From positions 10,635-74,634 of the forward strand of contig CAZCGA010000015.1 of assembly GCA_964498075.1 (NCBI GenBank): a DNA stretch of 64,000 nucleotides, written 5' to 3'. Shown here one piece after another: positions 50,933-59,497 of this stretch. The notes beneath the pieces are model-generated. The model did no database searches, was not told the origin of the DNA, and saw only the letters and a list, made by a program, of their open reading frames with translations. How positions within the stretch are numbered: position 1 is the first letter of the stretch; each line of letters begins with the position of its first letter. The translations under genes were made by a program, and so were the position numbers. Origin of the DNA: CAZCGA01 sp964498075. Lineage in GTDB: Bacteria; Desulfobacterota; Binatia; HRBIN30.

Positions 50933-51691
50933 ATGGATCAGGCGCGCCGCGAGTTCCGTAACGTCATCCGCTCGGAGAAGGTGGACGAGGCGCTGCCGGT
51001 CGATGCGTACCTCGGCGAGCTGGACGCGTTCATTGATGCGCACAACCCGTACCGCATCAACAAGGTCATCGCCGCGATCGGTGACGGGACGGCGTCGATG
51101 GACGTGGTGAAGCGCTACGCCAAGGAGCTCTACTACCTCGGCCTGTGGATGACGCCCGAGCTCGCGTTGCTGGTGGCCAACGCCCCGGATCGGTACGCAC
51201 TGACACTCGACGACTCGGAGCACTACGCGCATTGGTGCCAGAACTTCGCCGACGAGACGGGCTTCCTGCGCGACCCGAACCACGTGCAGATGAAAGTCGA
51301 TCACTGCCATCAGCTGGGCATCACCGACGACGAGCTGCGGTCGTACGCGCCGATGGCAGAGACCGTCGGCTCGGTCTATACGCTGCTCTACTACTGCCGC
51401 CGCTCGTATGAAGAGGGCTTGGCAGCCTTCGGCTACGCCCGCGAACGCGTCGCCGGGATGAGCGGCTACGCGCAAACCGTCTACACCGGCTTGGCGCGCC
51501 ACTACGGCATCAAGGCGAAGAACTTCGAGGTGCACGCCTACGCCGAGACCGAGCACGGTGACAAGGCGCTGGAGCTGATGCGCAAGGTGGTGATCACCGC
51601 GGACCTGCAACGTCGCTGCCGGCAAGCCGTGCGGCACACCATTCTGACCAACGAGTGGCGTGCGCACGCGATGAATCGCTGGCTGGAGTAG
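50933..51691 (+). CDS. Haem-oxygenase-fold iron protein (TenA/PqqC-like)
   Basis: A 252-residue helical protein. The pattern resembles PqqC/TenA-type or haem-oxygenase-like diiron oxidases: INKVIAAIGDGTASMDVVKRY, an early E in KELYYLGLWMTPE, EHYAHWCQNFADETG, and H-x3-E-x2-H (HAYAETEH) near residue 205. These carboxylate/His positions could hold two irons. The family includes enzymes that cleave or oxidise small molecules; the substrate is unknown. GGAGGGAGTCC precedes ATG 50933. It is divergent from the toxin-antitoxin pair. Confidence 0.83.
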   Translation: MDQARREFRNVIRSEKVDEALPVDAYLGELDAFIDAHNPYRINKVIAAIGDGTASMDVVKRYAKELYYLGLWMTPELALLVANAPDRYALTLDDSEHYAHWCQNFADETGFLRDPNHVQMKVDHCHQLGITDDELRSYAPMAETVGSVYTLLYYCRRSYEEGLAAFGYARERVAGMSGYAQTVYTGLARHYGIKAKNFEVHAYAETEHGDKALELMRKVVITADLQRRCRQAVRHTILTNEWRAHAMNRWLE

Positions 51692-51701
51692 TCACCTCGC
51701 C

Positions 51702-52199
51702 GTGTGGAACGTGGCACGGATACCTCCCTGGCTGGTGATCGCGCTGTCCGCGGCCTTGACGAGTGCGGCGGCGGCGACGACGCCCGTACCCACCAAGCTC
51801 TCGGCGGAAGATCAGAAGGCCATGGCCGAGTTGGCGCTCAAGTGGGCGGCCGACGGCGGGCTGCAGGACGTCAAGTTGATGAAGGACCCCTCGACCCTGG
51901 TCGTGGCGAACACCGGCTTGCCCGCCAAGGTCGTGCTCGAGGTGCCCGACCACAAGGTGGTGGTCGCGCCGCTGGTCCGCATCCAAGCGATGGCCGACAG
52001 TCGGGGCGACTTCCTCTACTTCCGCTTCGGGCGCTTCACCGGAACGCCACAACGGGCGAGCCTCTCCATCAGTCTCGTGTGGATGGTCTCCGAGCAAAGC
52101 CGCACGCCGTATCTCAGCGGTGGCGGCGCCACGCTCGATTTCGAGAAGCGCGACGGCAAGTGGGAGCTGCTTCCCGTGAGCAACCACTGGATGTCGTAA
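51702..52199 (+). CDS. Exported protein of unknown function
   Basis: A 165-residue frame from GTG 51702, with a signal-peptide-like start (IPPWLVIALSAALTSAAAATTPVP). The mature part alternates strands (LVVANTGLPAKVVLEVPDHKV, VVVAPLVRIQAMAD) and ends HWMS. No family is recognised. It follows the haem-oxygenase-fold gene by ten bases, so it may be co-expressed. Confidence 0.7.
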   Translation: MWNVARIPPWLVIALSAALTSAAAATTPVPTKLSAEDQKAMAELALKWAADGGLQDVKLMKDPSTLVVANTGLPAKVVLEVPDHKVVVAPLVRIQAMADSRGDFLYFRFGRFTGTPQRASLSISLVWMVSEQSRTPYLSGGGATLDFEKRDGKWELLPVSNHWMS

Positions 52200-52228
52200 G
52201 CCGCGTGCGTGCGCCACGCGGCGCACGG

Positions 52229-52906
52229 CTACGGCTTCGCGATCAGCGGGCCGGCGACCTCCTTCACGTGGTTGGTCGCTTGGTCGATGGCCACGGCACG
52301 GACACCGGTGTACTCGCCCGGCGGATAGAAGACGAAGCCGCTTATCGGCAAGCCGGTCTTGAGTGTCTGGTCGCCGAAGTACAGCCCGTGCAGCTGGTCG
52401 ATGATCTCCTGCTCGGTCTTGGTCTTCGATTCGTAGAAACCGCCGATCGCCCCAACGGCGATGCCGATGCCGGCGCCGACGGCTGCCCCTTTGCCGGCGC
52501 CGCCCGCGCCCCCTTGCGCCGCGCCGATGATCGCACCCGGGATGGCGCCCAGCAGACCGGTGAGCAGCGCGCCGCCCCCGGCCCCCTCCAGTCCGGCCGC
52601 CAGCGCCGTGGCGCCGCCGGCCTGTCGTGCGGCCTCGTCGACGCTCAGCGGCGCAATGCGATCGCCGGCCGCGTCGACGGCGAAGATGCGGTTGGCGGTG
52701 ACCGTGTAGGTTGCGGTTTCGCCGCTCGACATGCCGACGCCCAGCGCCACCATGTCGCCGAAGTCTTTTCCGGTTGAGGCGGCGATGCGCAGCTCCGACG
52801 ACACGGTCTCGGGCACCACCGCCCGTGGCGCCGTCACCGGCTTCTTGACGCACGACGCGGACAGCAGTGCGGCGATCACGAGCAAAACGTTTCCGGAATT
52901 TCGCAT
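52229..52906 (-). CDS. Putative outer-membrane lipoprotein with glycine-zipper-like segment
   Basis: A 225-residue protein. The signal ends in a lipobox (LLSASC), so the mature N-terminal Cys would be lipidated. Residues about 100-160 are Gly/Ala-rich (GAIPGAIIGAAQGGAGGAG), similar to glycine-zipper regions. A C-terminal domain follows (GLPISGFVFYPPGEYTGVRA). AGGAGGAACCGC precedes ATG 52906. It lies 26 bases downstream of the Pro-rich gene on the same strand. Function unknown. Confidence 0.78.
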   Translation of the reverse strand: MRNSGNVLLVIAALLSASCVKKPVTAPRAVVPETVSSELRIAASTGKDFGDMVALGVGMSSGETATYTVTANRIFAVDAAGDRIAPLSVDEAARQAGGATALAAGLEGAGGGALLTGLLGAIPGAIIGAAQGGAGGAGKGAAVGAGIGIAVGAIGGFYESKTKTEQEIIDQLHGLYFGDQTLKTGLPISGFVFYPPGEYTGVRAVAIDQATNHVKEVAGPLIAKP

Positions 52907-52931
52907 AGCGGTTCCTCCTGCTGGTGCCTTC

Positions 52932-53981
52932 TCATTGCGCCGGCTGCTCGGGGGGTTTGGGTCGAGGCGTGGGTGTCGAATGTGGACGCTTCGTGCTCGG
53001 CTTCTTCCTGGTGTGTTCAACGCGCCGGGTCGCCGAAGGTTGAGTGGTGCGATGCCGTGGGGCCCTTGAAGGCTTCGTCGCCGGGCGTTGCACCGGTGTG
53101 GGCGTGCGTGCCGGTCGAGCCAGCGGGCCCACCGGTGCCAAGGCCAGCGACGGTGGTGTCGCACCAGGTGTTGGTGCGGCCGCGGGTTCGACCAACCGCA
53201 GGTACTTTACATCGCCGGGAAACGCGTCGGTGGCGGTCCGTACGATGCCCGCATTGAGCGTGGACGACACGACCTGATGCTCTCCCTCCAACAGGGCAAC
53301 ATGATACGGGGTGTTGTCGCGCAAGTAGACCACTAGGTCACCGGTCTTTGGTTGATCGACGATACGGTACGCTGCGCCATTCAACAGATCCGCGGTCGTC
53401 TCGAATGAGACGTTCCAACCGGCGGAGTGAAGCATCTGCCAGACGAAGATGGTGTTGGCGAGGAAGTTCATGCCGCCTTCCGCGAACGAGCGGCGCATTT
53501 GGTCGACGTCCACACGATTGCTGAAGATGTGCGGCGGTGGTGGCGGGCCAAAAATGCGCCACCCCGCCCCGTCGGACGTGCCCATATCGAACGTCACGGC
53601 TTCCACCTGCGCGTTCGCATCGAAGCCGAGCGCCGACACCTGGCCGACGACTGTGTAGCGTACTTCGACCGCGAGCCTCCCGGCGTCGCTCGGACGCGGT
53701 GTCCCCACCTCGTAGCCGGCGATGAGCACCGCACGGTCCCACGCCGGCTCGAAGGTCCACGACACCAGCGGTGCGATGCCGCCCCAGCCGGCCAGCGTGA
53801 CGCGCTGCCCGACGCCGTCGGCTTGGCAGAACTGCCGTACCACCGCTTGCGGCCCTGTCTCGACCGCCTCGGCAGGCAGCACCGAGAGCCGCAACGCTCC
53901 CAAGAGGAAGGCGGTGATTACGTGCGGTAAGCGAGCTTCCCTTCGTCCCGAGGTGCGGCGCGGCGCGAACCGGCGTGGCAT
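52932..53981 (-). CDS. Exported protein with CHAP/NlpC-like segment and Pro-rich basic tail
   Basis: A 349-residue protein. A hydrophobic start (VITAFLLGALRLSVLPAEAV) suggests export. A central part has SNRVDVDQMRRSFAEGG and TGDLVVYLRDNTPYHVALLEG, which resembles the G-D-L-V ... H-V of NlpC/P60 or CHAP domains, but the catalytic Cys is not obvious. The last 80 residues are rich in Pro, Arg, Lys and Thr, as for a peptidoglycan-contacting tail. The family is not certain. Confidence 0.65.
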   Translation of the reverse strand: MPRRFAPRRTSGRREARLPHVITAFLLGALRLSVLPAEAVETGPQAVVRQFCQADGVGQRVTLAGWGGIAPLVSWTFEPAWDRAVLIAGYEVGTPRPSDAGRLAVEVRYTVVGQVSALGFDANAQVEAVTFDMGTSDGAGWRIFGPPPPPHIFSNRVDVDQMRRSFAEGGMNFLANTIFVWQMLHSAGWNVSFETTADLLNGAAYRIVDQPKTGDLVVYLRDNTPYHVALLEGEHQVVSSTLNAGIVRTATDAFPGDVKYLRLVEPAAAPTPGATPPSLALAPVGPLARPARTPTPVQRPATKPSRAPRHRTTQPSATRRVEHTRKKPSTKRPHSTPTPRPKPPEQPAQ

Positions 53982-54145
53982 AAGCAGTCGGGATTGTAGC
54001 CGCGCCGGATCGCGGCGAACAGGGGTGCTCTACCTTTCTGACCTTCCCCGAAACCGCGCTCCGCAGCTCGCTGACTCATCGGCTCGTGACCTTTCAATCC
54101 CGCTCGTTCCTCTGCGAGTCGGCTGGTGATACTGAGTGGGGCAGA

Positions 54146-54832
54146 ATGCGCCGTGTGGAATGGGCACATCGGGTGGCTACTAGCGGCGTACTCGCGCTGC
54201 TGTTGCTGTCGTTGAATCTCTGCGCAGCCGCGGATGTGGTGCCGGACTGTAGCGGCGACTGCGGCGGTACCGCTGCAGTCGGTCTCAACGACATCCTGAC
54301 CGGCGTCAACATCGTCCTCGGCGCGGGCCCGCTCGCTCAATGCCCGACGCTCGACACCGATGCGAACGGCGAAATTCACATCGATGAGCTGGTTCGAGCC
54401 GTTACTCAGCCCCCGATGGGGTGCCGTCTGGGTCCCCCGGACATCTCGGGTGTGTGGCGCGAGGAGCAGCTGACGCTCCAGTCGTCCAACTGCAATGCCG
54501 CGACGCGCGGCATCATCCTGAGTGCCCTGAGGAGCGAACCGCCGATGTGTGACATCCACGTGACCCAGAACGGCGCGAGCGTCCACACGCTGGATTGTGT
54601 GGGCGATACACTCGATGGGACGGTTGATGATTCAGGGACCGTACGCTTTTCGGTCCGGGAGACAGACACCGCTGATAACGGCTGCACCTTGCTGCTCAGC
54701 GGCGAGGTGGCGATCGACTTGAGTCGGAGCCCAACGACGGCCGAGTATAGCGTCGGGCTAGGGTTCTCCGGTCCGTGCAGCCCGTTCAGCAACTGCATGG
54801 CCGCGGTGCAGAGTCGCTGGACCAAACAATAG
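54146..54832 (+). CDS. Exported protein with dockerin-like calcium-binding repeat
   Basis: A 228-residue protein from ATG 54146, with a signal peptide (TSGVLALLLLSLNLCAAA). The next 55 residues are a two-half repeat bounded by cysteines: CSGDCGG, VGLNDILTGVNIVLG, CPTLDTDANGEIHIDELVRAV, and a closing Cys. The D-x-D-x-N-G loop is EF-hand-like. Such Cys-bounded units are common in secreted proteins of uncultured Deltaproteobacteria-like lineages. The remainder is a beta-rich domain with several Cys. Function unknown. Confidence 0.75.
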   Translation: MRRVEWAHRVATSGVLALLLLSLNLCAAADVVPDCSGDCGGTAAVGLNDILTGVNIVLGAGPLAQCPTLDTDANGEIHIDELVRAVTQPPMGCRLGPPDISGVWREEQLTLQSSNCNAATRGIILSALRSEPPMCDIHVTQNGASVHTLDCVGDTLDGTVDDSGTVRFSVRETDTADNGCTLLLSGEVAIDLSRSPTTAEYSVGLGFSGPCSPFSNCMAAVQSRWTKQ

Positions 54833-54858
54833 CGGCGTCTGCTGACCCACTCGAGCCC

Positions 54859-56442
54859 TCAGGTCTTCAGGTTGATGCCGCTCAACAGGCCCTGGTCTCC
54901 GGATGGGAAGCGCGTCACGGTGATCCGCGGGGCGAAGATCTCGATGCTGACCACTCCACTGGCTCTCGCCTGTTGCAATCGTTCCAGCAAGCCCGCGTCG
55001 ATGTTCTTCCACACGACGATGAGCGGCGTCATTTGACCGATGTCCTCCGGCCGCAGATCGATGTCGTGGTAGTTCCAACCGTGGGCATAAACGGCAGCTC
55101 CCGCGATGTCGTCCGGGGGCCAGATGCGAAGGCGCGTGTTCGGCGGCAGCTGCTCGAACTCCCGGCTCACGGCGTCGTGATAGGCGAAGTACCATTTCGG
55201 CTCCCAGCGTTGCCAGAAATCTGCCGACAGCCACACGCGCCCGCCCGACACCAGGGCGACGGCCGCTACCGCCACGGCACAGATCCAATTTGCGGTCACA
55301 CGCCGCGAACCCACACCGAGCCATCCGGTGCGCTGCAACGCCCCGGATACGGCCGCTGGCAGAGCGCTGATCAGTAGCGTCATCGGCAGGAACATCATCA
55401 TCACCCGATGGCTCCAGCTGAAGTTCGTATCGCTGACGATGTTCGGCAACGCCCCCAGCAGGGCAGCGACGATCAGCATTCGACCCAGCGTGGAGAACAC
55501 TCCAACGCCTACCCCGATGATCAGCAGCCCCAGGACCGGCCACGGCAAGGTCTGCGCACCTGGGTACGACCATGCTCCCGAGCCGAACTCCGCGTACTGG
55601 CTCGATCCCAGGCTGGCGAATACGTAGAGCGTCTTCCGCAAGAGACGTTGCAGATCGCCCACCTGCGCGTCCCAGAGATAGCTCCCCGGCGTGATCATGC
55701 CTCCCCATGAAAGGAGGTTGGGCAGCGCGACCACCGCGGCGCTGACGTAGACCCAGCCCAGGCGCCGCACGCGCTCGCGCCCGGCGAGAAACAACAGTGG
55801 GTACGCCGCCACGAGCCGCGCCGCGATGTAGGTGTACTGCAAGGCACCCACCAGAAAGCCCGCCCCGACCGCCCACCACCGGTACGCGGAACGCCGGCGC
55901 ACCGCCAACAAGCACACGATCAGCAGGTATTGCTGCAGCAGGACCTCCATCCCCTGGCTGTTGCGGCTGAGGTAGAGCGCCGTCGGCATGGCGCTGACCA
56001 TGGCCGCGGCGACCAGTGAACCGGGGAGAGGATGCACGGGTGCGGTGATGGTCGTCGCCACCAACAAGACGTGCCACAGCAAGCCGAGAATCCGCTCGGA
56101 CAAGAGACTCGAGGTGGCGCGCCAGAGGAAGTACCAGCCCAGCGCGTTCCACCCCATGATCAACGCACAGGGCCGCTCACCGAACACGTAATACCACTTC
56201 CAGGTGCTTTGCTGGGACAGCACCGGGATGATGGCGAGCGTATCGTGCATGACCCCCGGCGGGGTCTCGCGGAACCGGTAGAGGCTGAGTCCGGCGACGA
56301 CTGCCATGCATGCCAGCGCCAGCCTGCGCTCACGGCGCGGGCAGCGCACGAGCAGAATCAGCGGCACGCAGACGAGCAACGCGTAGAGGCCGAGCGCGGC
56401 GATGACGAACGGGCTGCGCAACTGATCGGCAACCGGCACCAT
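54859..56442 (-). CDS. Polytopic membrane protein, GT-C-like
   Basis: A 527-residue membrane protein with ten or more helices and a C-terminal soluble part of about 110 residues (from WEPKWYFAYHD). The first loop carries R-F-R-E-T-P-P-G-V-M-H-D, a position where GT-C glycosyltransferases have acidic residues. The C-terminal soluble domain is typical of that fold. No family name can be given with confidence. It stands apart from the main polysaccharide locus. Confidence 0.65.
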   Translation of the reverse strand: MVPVADQLRSPFVIAALGLYALLVCVPLILLVRCPRRERRLALACMAVVAGLSLYRFRETPPGVMHDTLAIIPVLSQQSTWKWYYVFGERPCALIMGWNALGWYFLWRATSSLLSERILGLLWHVLLVATTITAPVHPLPGSLVAAAMVSAMPTALYLSRNSQGMEVLLQQYLLIVCLLAVRRRSAYRWWAVGAGFLVGALQYTYIAARLVAAYPLLFLAGRERVRRLGWVYVSAAVVALPNLLSWGGMITPGSYLWDAQVGDLQRLLRKTLYVFASLGSSQYAEFGSGAWSYPGAQTLPWPVLGLLIIGVGVGVFSTLGRMLIVAALLGALPNIVSDTNFSWSHRVMMMFLPMTLLISALPAAVSGALQRTGWLGVGSRRVTANWICAVAVAAVALVSGGRVWLSADFWQRWEPKWYFAYHDAVSREFEQLPPNTRLRIWPPDDIAGAAVYAHGWNYHDIDLRPEDIGQMTPLIVVWKNIDAGLLERLQQARASGVVSIEIFAPRITVTRFPSGDQGLLSGINLKT

Positions 56443-56496
56443 GCGACACCATCACCCGACCGCTGCGCCAGTGGGTATCACAGCGGCGAGGTCACT

Positions 56497-56940
56497 TCAA
56501 AGTTTGCACCGCGGGCGGGTGTCGGCAGCGGCGCCACGGGTCAGGCGGATGGACCCGAGGTGCTTCACGTTGGCGCAAGCGTCGGCACCGCCGATGGCGG
56601 CACTCTTGCACGTTGGGAATGTAAAAGCGCATCGGCCCATCGGCCCGCCCTGGTCCTCGGCCAGCGGCTGGTTGCCGAGCCGGTAGACGATCACCGCATC
56701 GTGCACGGCTTCCAACGGCACGCTGGCTGCGAACGTTCCGTCCGTCGCCGTGAAGGTGACGTGCGTCGCCCGTGCGTCGATCCCGACCGTGTCCAGCACG
56801 GCGTGGAGACGGACCCCGCCGCCGCGGCGAGCCGGGATGAGGCTGCCGATGTCCTCGATCTGATGCGGCAGCGCCGCCAACTCATCAAACCCCAACTCGC
56901 GCGGCGCGCCGACCTCGCCCTCTATCCGTAACCGTGTCAT
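56497..56940 (-). CDS. Molybdopterin-binding oxidoreductase-like domain, lacking the Mo-ligand Cys
   Basis: A 147-residue protein from ATG 56940. GEVGAPRELGFDELAALPHQ, VRLHAVLDTVGIDARATHVTFTATDG and the following AVIVYRLGNQPLAEDQGGPM match the SUOX-like oxidoreductase molybdopterin-binding domain. At the usual Cys ligand place the sequence reads D-I-G-S-L-I, with no Cys. It is short for the family (150-200 residues). It could be a cofactor-free binding domain. Its 5' end overlaps a plus-strand frame by two bases. Confidence 0.68.
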   Translation of the reverse strand: MTRLRIEGEVGAPRELGFDELAALPHQIEDIGSLIPARRGGGVRLHAVLDTVGIDARATHVTFTATDGTFAASVPLEAVHDAVIVYRLGNQPLAEDQGGPMGRCAFTFPTCKSAAIGGADACANVKHLGSIRLTRGAAADTRPRCKL

Positions 56941-57166
56941 GGACGCCGACACTACACGATCGACGGCCATCCTGCACGCCGGCGAGGTGTGGGTCATCGG
57001 CAACGAGGTCGTCGTCGATCCCGCCGTCCCGATCACCGAGATCGACGTCTCATGTGTTCGGTCCTCCGCGGGCGAACGCCCCAGCGGGTCACCCGCGGCG
57101 GCGCAACCGCATCTCGTATCGACGAGGCGTGCTATCGCCCCCGTCGGGCGGAGCGGCATTGTCTAG
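56939..57166 (+). CDS. Doubtful ORF, 75 codons
   Basis: Starts MDADTTRSTAILHAGEVWVIGN, which has a credible first half, and ends in low-complexity residues. It may be the start of a broken gene. No family is recognised. The two-base overlap with the divergent start at 56940 makes it doubtful. Confidence 0.2.
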   Translation: MDADTTRSTAILHAGEVWVIGNEVVVDPAVPITEIDVSCVRSSAGERPSGSPAAAQPHLVSTRRAIAPVGRSGIV

Positions 57167-57393
57167 GCACGGAGCTGCGTCGAGAGAGCTCGTCGCGCAG
57201 CGACGGGAACGTCGATCAGCACGAAGTAGTCAGCCGGGTAGAGGTAGTCCTCACCGGACTCGTCGATGACGCGCAGATAGCCGTCCTTCGCGGCCGCAGC
57301 GTCTGGAAGAATCGGGTAGACCTTGCGCACCTCGAGATCGACGCAGTCGTCATTCCGTAGGCAGATTGCAAACCGCGCTCGTGCACGTCCCAT
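57163..57393 (-). CDS. Small conserved hypothetical protein
   Basis: A 76-residue protein. LEVRKVYPILPDAAAAKDGY, RVIDESGEDYLYPADYFVLI is a pattern I associate with a widespread small family of unknown function. It follows 13 bases after the other small gene, so they form a pair, a layout seen with toxin-antitoxin-like modules. No catalytic motif is evident. Confidence 0.78.
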   Translation of the reverse strand: MGRARARFAICLRNDDCVDLEVRKVYPILPDAAAAKDGYLRVIDESGEDYLYPADYFVLIDVPVAARRALSTQLRA

Positions 57394-57406
57394 GCGCTCA
57401 GTCCAA

Positions 57407-57634
57407 CTACCGTTTGACCTTCATGCCCGCCCTACCAATCCCGCGGGCTTCGTACCAGTGAATCTCCGCACGTTGAACCCGCCCGCTCGCCAGACGAACT
57501 GTCGCAACGCCCTTCAGCTTGCGCCACTGTCCGGGACCAAACTGCTTCCGCAAAACTGCGTCGCGCCGCCGAACGGATCTGCCTCGGGCAACGACTTCGA
57601 CATCGACAATTTGGCTGAGCAGCTCGAACGTCAC
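57407..57634 (-). CDS. Small conserved hypothetical protein, partner of the previous
   Basis: A 75-residue protein with FELLSQIVDVEVVARGRSVR, GPGQWRKLKGVATVRLASG and the end E-I-H-W-Y-E-A-R-G-I-G-R. It resembles a small family with a strongly conserved W-Y-E-A-x-G-I-G end. Arg- and Lys-rich, possibly nucleic-acid binding. It is upstream of the 76-residue gene in the same operon. Confidence 0.75.
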   Translation of the reverse strand: MTFELLSQIVDVEVVARGRSVRRRDAVLRKQFGPGQWRKLKGVATVRLASGRVQRAEIHWYEARGIGRAGMKVKR

Positions 57635-57894
57635 GATTCACCGGATGGCGGCGGCGTATCACACGAACGGCTTGCCCGCCAAAGGGCGACCGACCGGGCT
57701 CTCTACGCCGCGGCGGTTTGGATGAGGACGAGCGTGTGACGCATCGGCGGTCCTGTCGGGAGGAGCGAAGCCGCTGCTCGCACGTAACCGAACGCCGACC
57801 CGGCGACGGATACGGCGCGCCACCAGTGCGCTGCGATAGGATGCCACCAGCTCGGTATGCTAGAGGAGAATACCGCAACCATGCGGAACCAAGC

Positions 57895-59355
57895 ATGAGC
57901 AAGCAATCCGGGCGCGGGAAGCCTACGAAGCGTGGCGTCATCTACCAGGATTGGATGAACGACAGCGACGCGCTTATGTGGCACATCGAGCGCGATCCGT
58001 TGCTGCGCTCGACGGTGTTGAGCGTGTGGGTGCTCGATCGCGCTCCCGATCGGGCTGGTCTCGCCGCCACGCTCGAACGCACCATGCGCCACGTGCCGCG
58101 ACTGCGCCAGCGCGTCGTCGAAGATCCGTTGGGTGTGGCGCTGCCGCGTTGGGAGATCGACCCGCACTTCGACCTCGCCTATCACGTCCGGCGCGTCCGC
58201 GTACCTGGTGCCGGGACCCTTCGCGACCTCCTCGACATGGCTGCGCCGGTGGCGATGCAGGCGTTCGACAGGGACCGGCCGCTCTGGGAGCTATACGACG
58301 TCGAGGGGCTCGACGAAGGACGCTTCGGCGTGATCCTCAAGATCCACCACGCGATGAGCGACGGAGTGGGTATGGTGCGGATGACCGAGGGGCTGGTCGA
58401 GCGGTCGCGCGGCGAGCGACGCCACGCTGCCGCGTCGCGCTCGCGGTCCATGAGCTCGGTGGTACCCGCCGCGTGGACGCACCAGCCATCCGGGGAGATC
58501 GCGCACCTCGGTGAGGCGATGCGCCATCGCCTCGGCATCGCTTTGGAGCGCGCGCGCCGGGGCGCGGCGGCGTTCGGCCGCGGCATCACGCATTTCGCCG
58601 GACATCCGATCGCCGGCGCCGCGGAAGTCGTGGAGACGCTCGAATCCGTGGCGCAGTTGGTGCGGCCGGTCTCCGAGCCGCTCAGCCCGCTCTGGCGGGC
58701 GCGTTCGCTCGGCGTGCACCTCGAAGTGATGGAGGTGCCGTTCGAGGCGATGAAACGCGCCGCGCACGCCGCCGGCGGCACACTGAACGACGTGTTCGTC
58801 GCGGCCGTTGCCGGCGGCCTGTCGCGCTATCACCGGGCGCGGCACAAGCAGATCGCGGCGCTGCGCATGAGCATGCCGATCAATATCCGCAGCCGCGACG
58901 ACAAGGGCGCCGTCGCCGGCAACCAGTTCGTGCCCGCCCGCTTTTCCGTACCGATGAACATCGGCAAGCCGCGTCAACGGTTGCAGGCAATCGGCGCCCT
59001 GGTCCGCGGGCAGCGCAACCAACCGGCGCTCGGGTGGACCGAGGAGATTACCGCCGCCATCAATCTACTGGGTGAGGCGGCCGCCACGCGGGTCACCGGC
59101 GCCATGATGAAGGCGGTCGACTTCGTCACCAGCAACGTGCCCGGGCCGCCCTTTCCGGTTTACATGAGTGGCGCGCGGATCGAACGCATGTTTCCCTTCG
59201 GCCCGCCCGCCGGCGCGGCGGTCAACATCACGTTGTTCAGTTACGACGGCGTGGCCCAGATCGGCGTCCGCACTGATCCCGCCGCGGTGCCAGATGTAAG
59301 CCGCCTCATGACCGATCTACGCGCCGGCTTCGACGAGGTACTGGCGATCAGCTGA
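57895..59355 (+). CDS. WS/DGAT-type O-acyltransferase
   Basis: A 486-residue wax ester synthase/diacylglycerol acyltransferase family protein. The active-site motif HHAMSDG is at residues 151-157. A late S-N-V-P-G-P-P segment, SARIERMFPFGPPAG and VNITLFSYDG fit the family. Such enzymes esterify fatty acyl-CoA to alcohols or diacylglycerol and make storage lipids. ATG 57895 is the start of the family match; the frame upstream does not fit. It opens a plus-strand run with a hydrolase and two transporters. Confidence 0.93.
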   Translation: MSKQSGRGKPTKRGVIYQDWMNDSDALMWHIERDPLLRSTVLSVWVLDRAPDRAGLAATLERTMRHVPRLRQRVVEDPLGVALPRWEIDPHFDLAYHVRRVRVPGAGTLRDLLDMAAPVAMQAFDRDRPLWELYDVEGLDEGRFGVILKIHHAMSDGVGMVRMTEGLVERSRGERRHAAASRSRSMSSVVPAAWTHQPSGEIAHLGEAMRHRLGIALERARRGAAAFGRGITHFAGHPIAGAAEVVETLESVAQLVRPVSEPLSPLWRARSLGVHLEVMEVPFEAMKRAAHAAGGTLNDVFVAAVAGGLSRYHRARHKQIAALRMSMPINIRSRDDKGAVAGNQFVPARFSVPMNIGKPRQRLQAIGALVRGQRNQPALGWTEEITAAINLLGEAAATRVTGAMMKAVDFVTSNVPGPPFPVYMSGARIERMFPFGPPAGAAVNITLFSYDGVAQIGVRTDPAAVPDVSRLMTDLRAGFDEVLAIS

Positions 59356-59497
59356 GGCCACGTGGTCGTCGCAGCCGTCCGATCGCGTGCTTCAGACTGG
59401 CCGATTGCGGAATCATCCCGGGCGGAGCGCGCAGTTTCCTCGGCGCTGGCGGACATGCTATGCGGCCGCAGAGCGTGTGTCCGTAGGAGGTCCCTCA

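Noticed and set aside
57635..57894. 260-base gap before the WS/DGAT gene considered for a small gene
   Set aside because: Frames in either direction lack motifs and credible starts; only promoter function is likely.
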